A program made the translations under genes and the position numbers. A model generated the notes under the pieces. It had not been told where the DNA came from. It worked only from the letters and a program-made list of their open reading frames with translations, and did not search any database. From NCBI RefSeq assembly GCF_009857885.1, contig NZ_WWER01000007.1:248001-312000 (forward strand): a stretch of 64,000 nucleotides of DNA, read 5' to 3'. Origin of the DNA: Pusillimonas sp. TS35 (GTDB taxonomy: Bacteria > Pseudomonadota > Gammaproteobacteria > Burkholderiales > Burkholderiaceae_B). Positions 1-8,159 of this stretch are shown here, piece by piece (positions within the stretch are counted from its first letter, which is position 1; every line of letters begins with the position of its first letter).

Positions 1-489
1 CTGCGCGCAGGAACAGACATTCCGCGTGAGCAACTACGCGCTGCGGCACGCTGGTCTCCAATCATCCGTCCCTCTGGGTTGCCAGCAGCAGACGGCCTTG
101 AGTTGGGTGAATTGTTCCGTGTGCATCGCGGCCAGGTCACCGGCGCCAACAGTATCTGGATCGCCGGCGAACATGCTGTAGGCCTGCCCGATCGCGTCAA
201 GCTCCCTGCCGTGACCAAGGCCAGAGACCTGATACTAGCCGGCGCGCATCTGCGCTCGACCGACGAGTTACGACGCGTCATCGACCTGCCTGCGGATTTG
301 GACGATTTTACAGGTGATGAACGGCGACGCATCTACGACTTTTTGTCATGGGCGCAATCACATGGCGCGGATCAAAGCTATATCGCAAGGCACCGCAAGG
401 CCTGGTGGTCGGTGGGCTTGAAGGCGCCTGCACCGATTCTCTGCACCTACATGGCCCGTCGACCACCGCAATTCACGCTCAATGCATGC
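1..489 (+). pseudogene. C-terminal remnant of a type II DNA N6-methyltransferase (XamI-type R-M)
   Basis: The frame is open to the left edge, so the 5' part lies outside the window. Residues matching the distal part of class I type II DNA methyltransferases are visible: FRVHRGQVTGAN, IWIAGEHA, ADQSYIARHRKAWWSVGL and PAPILCTYMARRPPQF. After TLNAC (about 489) the family similarity stops, where GARHINIAHG-like residues are expected, and the same frame becomes meaningless until a stop at 723. The following DNA belongs to the endonuclease gene in another frame, so this is a deletion scar. The catalytic NPPY/SAM region is not in view. Family assignment is from remembered family sequence; the junction position is good to about 10 bases. 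Confidence 0.72.
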
Positions 490-782
490 TTGGCACACGC
501 AAGGCCGATGTTGTCGTGCGCCTGCACGACACTCGCCTCATGGCCATCGAGTGCAAAGTTTCAAACAGTGCCACAAACAGCGTCAAGCGCCTCAATAATG
601 ACGCTGCCGCCAAGGCAGAACGCTGGATCAATCAGTTCGGGAAAGCGCAGGTGGTTCCAGCAGCCGCGCTCGCTGGCGTTTTCAAGGTTCTCAACCTTGA
701 GCAGGCCCAGGATCTGGGGCTGACCTTATTTTGGTCGCACGACCTGGACCAGCTCGGCACCTTCATCGAATCTACACGTTAA
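486..782 (+). pseudogene. C-terminal remnant of a XamI-family restriction endonuclease
   Basis: From about 486 a second frame encodes LGTRKADVVVRLHDTRL, then MAIECKVSNSATNSVKRLNND, AERWINQFGKAQVVPAAALAG and LTLFWSHDLDQL, ending at TAA 780-782. This looks like the C-terminal catalytic part of XamI-type endonucleases: the Asp of KADVVV and the ECK triplet fit a PD-(D/E)XK nuclease core. Upstream of 486 this frame has no endonuclease-like sequence because that DNA is methyltransferase. Most of the endonuclease N-terminus is therefore missing and the protein should be inactive. The stop overlaps the riboflavin synthase stop on the other strand. Confidence 0.7.
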
Positions 783-1486
783 TCGCCTGGTGGCACGTTC
801 GTGCTTAGAAGCTCGTCGAGCGACAGGCCTTTTTCTTTGAGCACCAGTTCAAGCGCAGGCCGCAGGCGGCCGAGGCTCTCGTTGACGGCGTCGCGGACCG
901 TGTCGACCATGACCTGTGTGCCCCGCTCGATCTCGATATTGAGGCGGTCGCCTGTGGCTTTTTGCTCGAATACCGTGGCGCGGCGAGTCTCGGGGATGAG
1001 CCAGACCTCGAACCAGCCTGCTTCGCGATCAACGTCGGACACCGTAAGGCTGGCACCGTTGACGGCAATATAGCCTTTTGCAAAGACGTATTTGCGAAAC
1101 GCACGCGGGATATGGATGCGCAGTACCTTGTTGTTGTCCAGCGTACGCACGGATTCGATGGCGGCAGCGAAGTCTACATGCCCCGACAGCGGGTGCCCAC
1201 CGATCTCGGCACCATCGCGCGCGGCGCGCTCGACATTGACCGCTGTGCCTGGCCGGTAAGCGCCCAGCGTGGTGAGATTGAGGCTTTGCAGCATGATGTC
1301 GAAGGTGACGCGCGTGGGAGAAAGCAACTCGGTGACAGTGAGGCACACGCCATCAACAGACACGCTGGCGCCGATGGCCAAGCCTTCGCAAAAGCCTTGC
1401 GGGAAGTCGATGGCGACGGTGCGCAGCCCCTCACGATCGTGGATGGAGGCAACCTGCGCAACCGCCTGAATGATACCTGTAAACAT
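779..1486 (-). CDS. ribE: Riboflavin synthase, alpha chain
   Basis: Converts two molecules of 6,7-dimethyl-8-ribityllumazine into riboflavin and the pyrimidinedione precursor in the cytoplasm. The start is the ATG giving MFTGIIQ, the diagnostic N-terminus; an upstream in-frame extension is not family-like. Two lumazine-binding barrels are visible: VDGVCLTV (about 44-51) leading to GGHPLSGHVD (about 97-105), and the second repeat with VNGASLTV (about 143-150). At 235 residues it is longer than the usual 200-215, through a helical tail (VDTVRDAVNES onward) seen in some proteobacterial homologues. It stands alone, with no other rib genes and no visible FMN riboswitch in the short leader. Confidence 0.93.
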   Translation of the reverse strand: MFTGIIQAVAQVASIHDREGLRTVAIDFPQGFCEGLAIGASVSVDGVCLTVTELLSPTRVTFDIMLQSLNLTTLGAYRPGTAVNVERAARDGAEIGGHPLSGHVDFAAAIESVRTLDNNKVLRIHIPRAFRKYVFAKGYIAVNGASLTVSDVDREAGWFEVWLIPETRRATVFEQKATGDRLNIEIERGTQVMVDTVRDAVNESLGRLRPALELVLKEKGLSLDELLSTNVPPGD

Positions 1487-1572
1487 AAGACCCGCCCGCC
1501 TCAGTCGAAAAAAGCATAGGTATAGCACACAGCCCAGCGCACCGGCCGCCATGCGCGGCACAGCGTTTCGCG

Positions 1573-2076
1573 TCAGCTTGCGACAGCCATGTGTTCAAGC
1601 ATCATTTTGAGCATCTGTTCGAGCTGCCGCGCCTGCCCCGGCGACAAGATGGAAAAGGCGTCACGCAGGCGCATACTGACATAAGGAAGCAGATCGTCGA
1701 GCAGGGTGCGGCCCGCATCGGTGAGCGAAACAACAATGCTGCGGCGATCGTTTTCACCGATGCTGCGCGAAACCAGGCCCCTTGCGGACAACTGGCCGAG
1801 AAGCCGAGTCATGTTGGGCCCTTTCTCGCCGCACACACTGGCCAGCGACGAGGGTGTCATGCTGTGCCCTTCAGTGCCGTGCAGCATTATCAGTATGTTG
1901 AACTCAGGAAAAGTAAGGCCCCAGGGCTGCACTGTCGCGGCGCCATGTTCTTGGATACGTTTGGCCGAAAGCTGAATAAAGCGCGAAAGCGCAGCGATCT
2001 GGCGCGGATAATCCGGAAACTGCTCGCACGAGTGGGCAAGCAACTGCTCTATCAACACAGGATTGGACATATGCAA
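1573..2076 (-). CDS. MarR family transcriptional regulator
   Basis: A 167-residue winged-helix protein of normal MarR length. The DNA-binding region spans about 55-122: TFPEFNILIMLH, then MTPSSLASVCG and the recognition helix NMTRLLGQLSARGLV, followed by the wing with the family signature NDRRSIVVSLTDAG (about 109-122). Helices at both ends would form the dimer interface. A second in-frame ATG two codons in (MSNP) is an alternative start. It lies 86 bases upstream of riboflavin synthase on the same strand, so co-transcription is possible. The ligand and targets cannot be deduced. Confidence 0.88.
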   Translation of the reverse strand: MHMSNPVLIEQLLAHSCEQFPDYPRQIAALSRFIQLSAKRIQEHGAATVQPWGLTFPEFNILIMLHGTEGHSMTPSSLASVCGEKGPNMTRLLGQLSARGLVSRSIGENDRRSIVVSLTDAGRTLLDDLLPYVSMRLRDAFSILSPGQARQLEQMLKMMLEHMAVAS

Positions 2077-2130
2077 TTACAGACAACGAGGGAGCCAATA
2101 TATTAATTCATTAATGAAATAAATATGCGC

Positions 2131-2982
2131 TCAGACCATCGTCCTCATCGGAAGACGGGCCGCCGGATCTTGACGATAGTATCTGCGCAACATGTCATAC
2201 CATGCTGGCATGGCGTGCAGCAACGGGCAGGGGTCGATAAAAAATGTCTCGGAACTGACGGCGAAGAACTCAGCGGGATCTGTGGCGGCGTAAGGGTCCA
2301 GCGGCAAAGCATCGAACCAAGGCGCCGCTTCGTCGGACTCGGGGTCGACATCAGGCGGCACCGCCTCTTCGGCAGCCGTGACCGCGTTGCAGAACAGTTT
2401 GAATGATGCATCCAGCACCCGCCGCCATTCGCGCACGGGAATGTCGCGGCGCCCTCCCAGGAACGGCACGCCGTCGGGGCCGCCGCCGTACAGGTCGAGC
2501 TTGTGCGCGAACTCGTGAATAACCACGTTGACATGCTCACACGGCATCGCCGACACGTCCTCCCAGGACAAGATCACTGGGCCGCCCTCCCAGGCTTCGC
2601 CGGCCGCTTCCTGGATGTATTCGTGCACCACGCCGCTTTCGTCCATTTCGGTGCGCGGGATCAGGAACCCACCGGGATAGACAATGATTTCCGTCCATCC
2701 CTCATATAAGGCGGGGTCGAGTTCGAGAATGGGCAGCGCGGCCTGAGCGGCGACGGACAACATGATGTCGTCGGTGACCGCGAAGCCGTGGGCGCCGCTG
2801 AAGGATTTGCTGGCCAGTATCCAGGCGGCGCGCTCGCGCAGCGCGGCGTCCTGGTGCTCGTCCAGCCCGTGCAGAAAGCCGTACCGGGCAAGCACGGCGC
2901 GCCACGCATCGGCGGAAATGAGCGCCAGCTCGCGAGCCACCTGACGCCGCGACGCGCCCCGCCCCGTTAACCACCTGAGCAT
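2131..2982 (-). CDS. Zinc-dependent peptidase, MtfA (M90) family
   Basis: A 283-residue cytosolic metallopeptidase-like protein. The zinc motif HEFAHKLD is at about 156-163 and the downstream PAEFFAVSSETFF (about 237-248) carries the third ligand Glu, as in MtfA, which in E. coli binds the Mlc glucose regulator and has aminopeptidase activity. The start chosen is the ATG at 2982 (MLRWL): homologues begin near here, and a longer in-frame extension lacks conservation and runs towards the kup promoter. No Mlc homologue is in the window, so the partner is unknown. Confidence 0.88.
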   Translation of the reverse strand: MLRWLTGRGASRRQVARELALISADAWRAVLARYGFLHGLDEHQDAALRERAAWILASKSFSGAHGFAVTDDIMLSVAAQAALPILELDPALYEGWTEIIVYPGGFLIPRTEMDESGVVHEYIQEAAGEAWEGGPVILSWEDVSAMPCEHVNVVIHEFAHKLDLYGGGPDGVPFLGGRRDIPVREWRRVLDASFKLFCNAVTAAEEAVPPDVDPESDEAAPWFDALPLDPYAATDPAEFFAVSSETFFIDPCPLLHAMPAWYDMLRRYYRQDPAARLPMRTMV

Positions 2983-3124
2983 ATCAGCCTCTGGCAAAAC
3001 TGCGGAACAATGCGATGGGATACTACCATAGCCTTCCTCGGCACGATCTTTGCTGCAATGCGACAGCGCATCGATCAAGCACAGTGCCAACCGCCGATTC
3101 TCCGGCCACTTCTATCGAAAATTG

Positions 3125-3154
3125 TTGATTGTGCAACGCAAAAATCACTAGAAT
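3125..3154 (+). promoter_or_regulatory. Candidate sigma70 promoter of kup
   Basis: TTGATT at 3125-3130 and TAGAAT at 3149-3154 are separated by 18 bases, in an AT-rich dip between mtfA and kup. Transcription would start near 3161, about 35 bases before the kup start codon. Confidence 0.5.
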
Positions 3155-3196
3155 CACTGCTTCAACCGGCAGCCGACTCCGCTGCGGAGACCCAAT

Positions 3197-5080
3197 TTGA
3201 CCAACCCCGATTCCCAGCCCAGCAGCAATCTCAAAACCCTCGCGCTTGCCGCCATTGGTGTTGTATACGGCGACATCGGCACCAGCCCGCTCTACACCAT
3301 GAAAGAGGCCTTTGCCCCGGTGCATGGCCTGGCGCCTACGCAAGATAACATTCTTGGCGTTGTCTCGCTGATCCTCTGGGGCCTGATCATTGTGGTCACC
3401 CTCAAGTACGTCATCCTCGTCATGCGGGCCGACAACGAAGGCGAAGGCGGGATCATGGCTTTGCTGGCGCTGGCGCTTTCAACGTTCAAGCGACAGTCGC
3501 GCACCCACTATGTGCTGACATTCATCGGCCTGGTCGGCACGGCGCTGTTCTTCGGCGACGGTGTCATCACGCCGTCCATTTCAGTGCTCAGCGCTGTAGA
3601 GGGCTTAAGCATCGCCACACCAGCACTGTCTGGTTACGTCATGCCGATGGCGGTGGGCATACTGGTGGGCCTTTATATGTTGCAGCGCAAAGGCGCAGCC
3701 CATATCGGCAAGTGGTTTGGCCCCATCATGCTCGTCTGGTTCATCGCCCTGGCCATCATGGGCAGTCTCAATATCATCCAGCACCCTATCGTGCTGGAGG
3801 CGTTCAACCCCATGCACGCATTCGGTTTCCTGGCGCAAAATGGCTGGCTCGCCTTCATTTCGCTGGGCGCTATCGTGCTGGCGCTGACGGGCGCCGAAGC
3901 GCTCTATGCCGACATGGGCCATTTCGGCGCCAAGCCGATACAAGTTGCCTGGCTGTATGCTGTGTTTCCCGCCCTTGCACTGAACTATTTGGGCCAGGGC
4001 GCGGTGCTGCTGGCCAATCCGGCAGCCATCGTAAACCCGTTCTTTCACCAGCTTGGCAGCTGGAGCATTTATCCTCTGGTCATGCTGGCCACCATTGCAG
4101 CCATCATTGCGTCACAGGCCACGATCTCAGGCACCTTCTCAATCGTGCAGCAGGCAGTTGCGCTGGGCTATCTGCCCCGGCTCAAGGTGAACTACACGTC
4201 CGAAAGGCATATGGGGCAAATCTATATCCCCTTTGCAAACTGGCTGCAGATGACGCTGGTACTGATGGTGGTGATCGGCTTCGGTTCGTCCGAGCACTTG
4301 GCCGCCGCATACGGCATTGCCGTAACCACCACCATGTTGGCCACCACCTGCCTCACTTTCTTTGTCATCCGCTTCAAGTGGCGCCTGAATCTTGCGCTGT
4401 GCATCGGCGCCACGCTGATGTTCCTGGTGATTGATGTCGCACTGCTCAGCGCCAACCTGCTCAAGGTGGCAAGCGGTGGCTGGTTCCCGTTGTTGCTGGG
4501 CGCCGGCGTCATGTTGCTGATGCTGACGTGGCAGACTGGCCGTCTGATGGTGGCCGAAACTATGGAACGGCATCTGATCCCGATTGATGATTTTCTGTCG
4601 TCGCTGTTCACACACGGCATCACCCGCATCGCCGGCACCGCCGTATTCTTCCGCTCCGTAGGCGACGGCGTGCCGCATGCATTGCTGCACAACCTGTCGC
4701 ACAATAAAGTACTGCACGAGCGCATCATTTTCCTTACCGTGCATGATGCCGACGTGCCTTACATACCTGCGGCGCGACGGATGAAGATCACCGAACTCGG
4801 CCACGGCTGTTACCAGATGGATCTGCATTACGGCTTCCAGGAAGAACGCGATATCCCCCGCGCCTTGGCGGCATGCGCGCCTTATGGCTTGACGTTCGAA
4901 ATGCTCGAAACCTCATTCTTTATTTCGCGCCAAACCATTCTTGCATCGGGCCGCGGCCGCATGGCGCACTGGCGCCAAGCGCTGTATGTCACCATGGCGC
5001 GCAACGCCCGCTCGGCGGCGGATTATTTCCGCCTGCCGCGCAACCGCGTCATCGAACTGGGCGCGCAAATCGAGATCTAG
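3197..5080 (+). CDS. kup: Low-affinity potassium uptake protein Kup
   Basis: Inner-membrane K+:H+ symporter of the KUP/HAK/KT family. The 627-residue product has the family N-terminus (LALAAIGVVYGDIGTSPLYT), VGTALFFGDGVITPSISVLSA, LTGAEALYADMGHFG and about twelve hydrophobic segments followed by a cytosolic tail, close to the E. coli length of 622. The start is TTG at 3197, supported by GGAGA at 3186-3190 with good spacing; the next ATG would remove conserved sequence. It is monocistronic, with its own likely promoter. Confidence 0.96.
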   Translation: MTNPDSQPSSNLKTLALAAIGVVYGDIGTSPLYTMKEAFAPVHGLAPTQDNILGVVSLILWGLIIVVTLKYVILVMRADNEGEGGIMALLALALSTFKRQSRTHYVLTFIGLVGTALFFGDGVITPSISVLSAVEGLSIATPALSGYVMPMAVGILVGLYMLQRKGAAHIGKWFGPIMLVWFIALAIMGSLNIIQHPIVLEAFNPMHAFGFLAQNGWLAFISLGAIVLALTGAEALYADMGHFGAKPIQVAWLYAVFPALALNYLGQGAVLLANPAAIVNPFFHQLGSWSIYPLVMLATIAAIIASQATISGTFSIVQQAVALGYLPRLKVNYTSERHMGQIYIPFANWLQMTLVLMVVIGFGSSEHLAAAYGIAVTTTMLATTCLTFFVIRFKWRLNLALCIGATLMFLVIDVALLSANLLKVASGGWFPLLLGAGVMLLMLTWQTGRLMVAETMERHLIPIDDFLSSLFTHGITRIAGTAVFFRSVGDGVPHALLHNLSHNKVLHERIIFLTVHDADVPYIPAARRMKITELGHGCYQMDLHYGFQEERDIPRALAACAPYGLTFEMLETSFFISRQTILASGRGRMAHWRQALYVTMARNARSAADYFRLPRNRVIELGAQIEI

Positions 5081-5316
5081 CCGGCAGCCGCAAGGCAGTT
5101 GCATGCCGCATACCACCTGCGGTGGCGGCAGGGTTTCCGGCAGGCCCCGCCGCTTTGCACCATGCTCAGCAAGGCCTGGCGTATGAAACAATCGCAGCAA
5201 GAAACGGGATGTTTTCAGTGGCGGTTCAGCCTATCGTATAGGCACGCAACAACACGGGCGCCCGCCTCCCGCATGTACTGGATTGCGCACGGGCCCTGCT
5301 GTCCAGGAGGCTGATC

Positions 5317-6255
5317 ATGGCGTATTCTTTTGCGAACAAACCATTCAACACGACCCCACCCCGCATGGCACAGAATGACGACGCACGCAGCCAAGCCTCG
5401 CGGGCCCACGCGGTGCGCCGTGCAGCGCTGATCGCGCGGGCTTGCCGCGAGATCGAGACGGCCGCCACGCCGCCTACGCTCGACAGTCTGGCCGCGCATG
5501 CTGGCATGAGCCCGTTTCATTTTCATCGCCAATTCAAGGCCGAGACCGGCCTGACGCCCAAAGCCTATGCCGACGCGCACCGAGCCCAACGGCTGCGCAG
5601 CGCACTGGCGCCGCAGGGCGGAGCCAGCGTGACGCAGGCTGCCTATGATGCGGGCTTCAACGCCAGCAGCCGCTTCTACGAAAAGTCCGACACACTGCTG
5701 GGCATGCCGCCACGCCACTATCGCGACGGCGGCGTGCAGGCCACTATCGTATTCGCTGTAGCGCAGTGCGCGCTGGGTGCCCTGCTGGTGGCGCGCAGCG
5801 ACCGCGGCCTGTGCGCGATTTCGCTGGGCGACGACCCTGACGCGCTGGTACGCGCGCTGCAGGATAGGTTTTCCAAGGCTCGGTTGGTGGGCGGAGACGC
5901 TGAATTCGAGCACCTGGTGGCACAGGTGGTGGGTTTTATTGAAGCACCTGCGGTGGGCCTGAACCTGCCTTTGGACATTCGCGGCACCGCCTTCCAGGAG
6001 CGCGTCTGGCGCGCGTTGCGCGAGATCCCTGCGGGCGCCACCGTCACATACACCGAACTAGCGCGCCGCATCGGGGCACCGGGCGCAGTACGCGCGGTCG
6101 CCAGCGCCTGCGCCGCCAATACCCTGGCGGTCGCCATCCCCTGCCATCGCGTAGTGCGGCTGAACGGCGATCTGGCGGGTTACCGCTGGGGCATAGACCG
6201 CAAGCGCGAGCTTCTGCGGCGCGAGGGACAATCCGGCCCAAACATGCAAGAATAG
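5317..6255 (+). CDS. AraC-domain / O6-methylguanine-DNA methyltransferase fusion (Ada-like, no N-terminal zinc domain)
   Basis: An Ada-like DNA repair and regulatory protein of 312 residues. An AraC helix-turn-helix region (about 54-137, with FHFHRQFKAETGLTPKAY) precedes an alkyltransferase domain (about 145-300) with the acceptor motif IPCHRVV; the active cysteine is about residue 276. The N-terminal Ada domain, whose zinc-bound cysteine takes methyl from phosphotriesters and switches E. coli Ada to an activator, is absent: only about 50 unrelated residues precede the AraC part. AGGAGG at 5305-5310 fixes the start, so this looks natural rather than truncated. Suicide repair of O6-methylguanine is expected; how it would sense damage is unclear. 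Confidence 0.9.
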   Translation: MAYSFANKPFNTTPPRMAQNDDARSQASRAHAVRRAALIARACREIETAATPPTLDSLAAHAGMSPFHFHRQFKAETGLTPKAYADAHRAQRLRSALAPQGGASVTQAAYDAGFNASSRFYEKSDTLLGMPPRHYRDGGVQATIVFAVAQCALGALLVARSDRGLCAISLGDDPDALVRALQDRFSKARLVGGDAEFEHLVAQVVGFIEAPAVGLNLPLDIRGTAFQERVWRALREIPAGATVTYTELARRIGAPGAVRAVASACAANTLAVAIPCHRVVRLNGDLAGYRWGIDRKRELLRREGQSGPNMQE

Positions 6256-6285
6256 GTGTAACAAAAACCACACCATTTACTTTCC

Positions 6286-7533
6286 ATGCATGTCTGCATC
6301 ATCGGCGCCGGCGTCATCGGCGTCGCCACCGCCTGGCAATTCGCGCAAGAAGGCGCGCGCGTCACACTGATCGATGCCGAGCCCGGCCCGGGCCAAGTCA
6401 CCAGTTTCGCCAATGGCGGCCAGCTCAGCTATAGCTACGTTGCTCCGCTGGCCGACCCAAGCGTGTTTCCCCATTTGCCCGCATGGCTGCTCGACAGCGG
6501 CTCGCCATTGCGTTTCCGGCCCAGGCTGGATCCACAACAATGGCAATGGTGCATGGCGTTCCTGAAAGCCTGCCGCGCCGATGCCGTGCGCGACACCACC
6601 GCTGCCCTGTTGACGCTGTCTTACCTCAGCCGCGATACGCTGCACCGCTGGCAGGAAGACGCCGCGCTGGATTTCTACCACCAGCGCAACGGCAAGCTCA
6701 TCGTCTACCGCAGCCATGCGCTGCTGGACAAGGCGCGCAGGCAGGTCGAATACCAAGCCACTCAGGGGGCGGATCAATCCGTGCTCGATCAGCGCCAGTG
6801 TGTCGCGCTCGAGCCTGCGCTGGAGGGCCTGGGCACGCGGCTAGCGGGCGCCATATATACCCCCGGCGAAGAAGTGGGCGATTGCTATCTTTTCACGCGC
6901 GGGCTGGCGGAGGCCTTGCAGCGCAATGGCGATGCTACGCTGATGTTCAACACCCGCGTTATTCGGCTGCGCCGTGAGCGCGGCCGAATTGTGGCCGCCC
7001 AATTCCAAAACGGCGGCGCGATCGAGGCCGACCATTTCGTGATTGCCGCCGGCCTGCACAGCCGCGCCCTTCTGCGCCCGCTGGGCGATGACGCGTTACT
7101 GTACGGCCTGAAAGGCTACAGCCTGAGCGTGCCCATGGGTGATTCCGCCGTACCCGCCATTAGTGTCACCGATTACGAACGCCGCATTGTCTACGCCCCC
7201 ATCGGCTCGATCCTGCGCATTGCGGCCATGGTCGACATGGGCCAACCGGGCGCGGTAATCAATGCGCGCCGTGTGGAGTTTCTGAAAAAGCAGGTGGATG
7301 ATACATTCCCTGGCCTGGCGCTGGGGCAGGCAGAAGCCTGGGCTGGCGAACGGCCCGCCACGCCCGATGGCAAGCCCATCATCGGGCGCAGCAAGGCAGC
7401 AGCCAACCTATGGCTCAACATCGGCCACGGGGCGCTGGGCTTCACACTGGCCTGCGGCAGCGCGGTATTGCTCGAATCGATGGTGTCGCATCATAAGCCG
7501 GCCATCGCGCCCGGCCCATTTGCACCACGATAG
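6286..7533 (+). CDS. dadA: D-amino acid dehydrogenase, small subunit type
   Basis: FAD-dependent membrane-associated oxidoreductase of the DAO family that deaminates D-amino acids to 2-oxo acids and passes electrons to quinone. The dinucleotide fold VCIIGAGVIGVATAW is at the extreme N-terminus, followed by SFANGGQLSYSY, typical of DadA, and the C-terminal TPDGKPIIGR and NIGHGALGFTLACGSA segments that close the flavin site. Its 415 residues are the usual size. It lies 30 bases after the alkyltransferase gene on the same strand with no obvious Shine-Dalgarno. No alanine racemase is adjacent, so the preferred substrate is inferred only from the family. Confidence 0.9.
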   Translation: MHVCIIGAGVIGVATAWQFAQEGARVTLIDAEPGPGQVTSFANGGQLSYSYVAPLADPSVFPHLPAWLLDSGSPLRFRPRLDPQQWQWCMAFLKACRADAVRDTTAALLTLSYLSRDTLHRWQEDAALDFYHQRNGKLIVYRSHALLDKARRQVEYQATQGADQSVLDQRQCVALEPALEGLGTRLAGAIYTPGEEVGDCYLFTRGLAEALQRNGDATLMFNTRVIRLRRERGRIVAAQFQNGGAIEADHFVIAAGLHSRALLRPLGDDALLYGLKGYSLSVPMGDSAVPAISVTDYERRIVYAPIGSILRIAAMVDMGQPGAVINARRVEFLKKQVDDTFPGLALGQAEAWAGERPATPDGKPIIGRSKAAANLWLNIGHGALGFTLACGSAVLLESMVSHHKPAIAPGPFAPR

Positions 7534-7536
7534 AGC

Positions 7537-7579
7537 GCCCCACCGGCGTATGGCAGCGCATACTCAAGTGGCGTGGGGC
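7537..7579. terminator. Hairpin between convergent dadA and regA
   Basis: GCCCCAC (7537-7543) pairs exactly with GTGGGGC (7573-7579), enclosing a smaller GTATG/CATAC stem. It fills the 53-base gap between two convergent genes, fitting a bidirectional terminator, although there is no clean T tract. Confidence 0.45.
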
Positions 7580-7586
7580 CTGCTGC

Positions 7587-8159
7587 TTACCTGACCTGTT
7601 TCTTTTCCAGCTTGCGTGCCAGCGTGCGGCGGTGCATGCCCAGGCGGCGCGCCGCCTCGGAGATATTGAAATCGGTGGCCACCAGCATTTCGTGGATGCG
7701 CTCCCATTCCAGCGTCTTGATAGAGGCCTGACGCGTAGCGAGCTCGACATCGGTATTGCCTTCCGTCTTCTGAAAGGCATGTTCGATGTCGTCGGTATTG
7801 GATGGCTTGGCCAGGTAATGGCAGGCGCCCAGTTTGATGGCTTCGACCGCCGTGGCGATACTGGCAAAACCAGTAAGCACCACGATCAACATCGCGGGAT
7901 CATGCTCATGCAGGGCCTGGACACAGGCCAGGCCCGAGGCATCGCCATGCAGCTTCAGGTCGACCACCGCATAGCCCGGCGAATACTCGGCCAGCAGCGC
8001 GCGCACACGCTCCAGGCTGTCGGCGGTGATCACCCGGTATCCGCGGCGCTCGAACGAGCGCGATAGCGTACGCGAAAGCGCCGCGTCGTCTTCCACCACC
8101 AGCAGCAGGCGCTCGGGCGCTGCCGTGGCGTGATCGCCGGATTCAGTCATCGTCATCAT
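7587..8159 (-). CDS. regA: RegA/PrrA/RoxR-type redox response regulator
   Basis: A 190-residue two-domain regulator. The receiver domain (about 17-130) has the acidic pair VVEDD, the phosphoacceptor Asp67 in VVDLKLHGDASG, the Thr of VVLTGFAS and the Lys of LAKPSN. The C-terminal Fis-type helix-turn-helix ends NISEAARRLGMHRRTLARKL, the nearly invariant RegA recognition helix. Its reading frame overlaps the kinase gene by 17 bases, indicating translational coupling. In relatives this pair adjusts terminal oxidases and other redox genes to the quinone state, which fits the upstream quinol oxidase operon. Confidence 0.92.
   Translation of the reverse strand: MMTMTESGDHATAAPERLLLVVEDDAALSRTLSRSFERRGYRVITADSLERVRALLAEYSPGYAVVDLKLHGDASGLACVQALHEHDPAMLIVVLTGFASIATAVEAIKLGACHYLAKPSNTDDIEHAFQKTEGNTDVELATRQASIKTLEWERIHEMLVATDFNISEAARRLGMHRRTLARKLEKKQVR

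Noticed and set aside
962-1519. A 185-codon open frame opposite riboflavin synthase
   Set aside because: It covers the same bases as a convincing two-domain riboflavin synthase and has no start context or family features.
1487-1572. FMN riboswitch ahead of riboflavin synthase
   Set aside because: The leader is only 86 bases to the next gene and shows none of the conserved RFN elements.
5113-5125. Terminator after kup (CCACC-TGC-GGTGG)
   Set aside because: A 5-base stem with a 3-base loop and no T tract is too weak to call.
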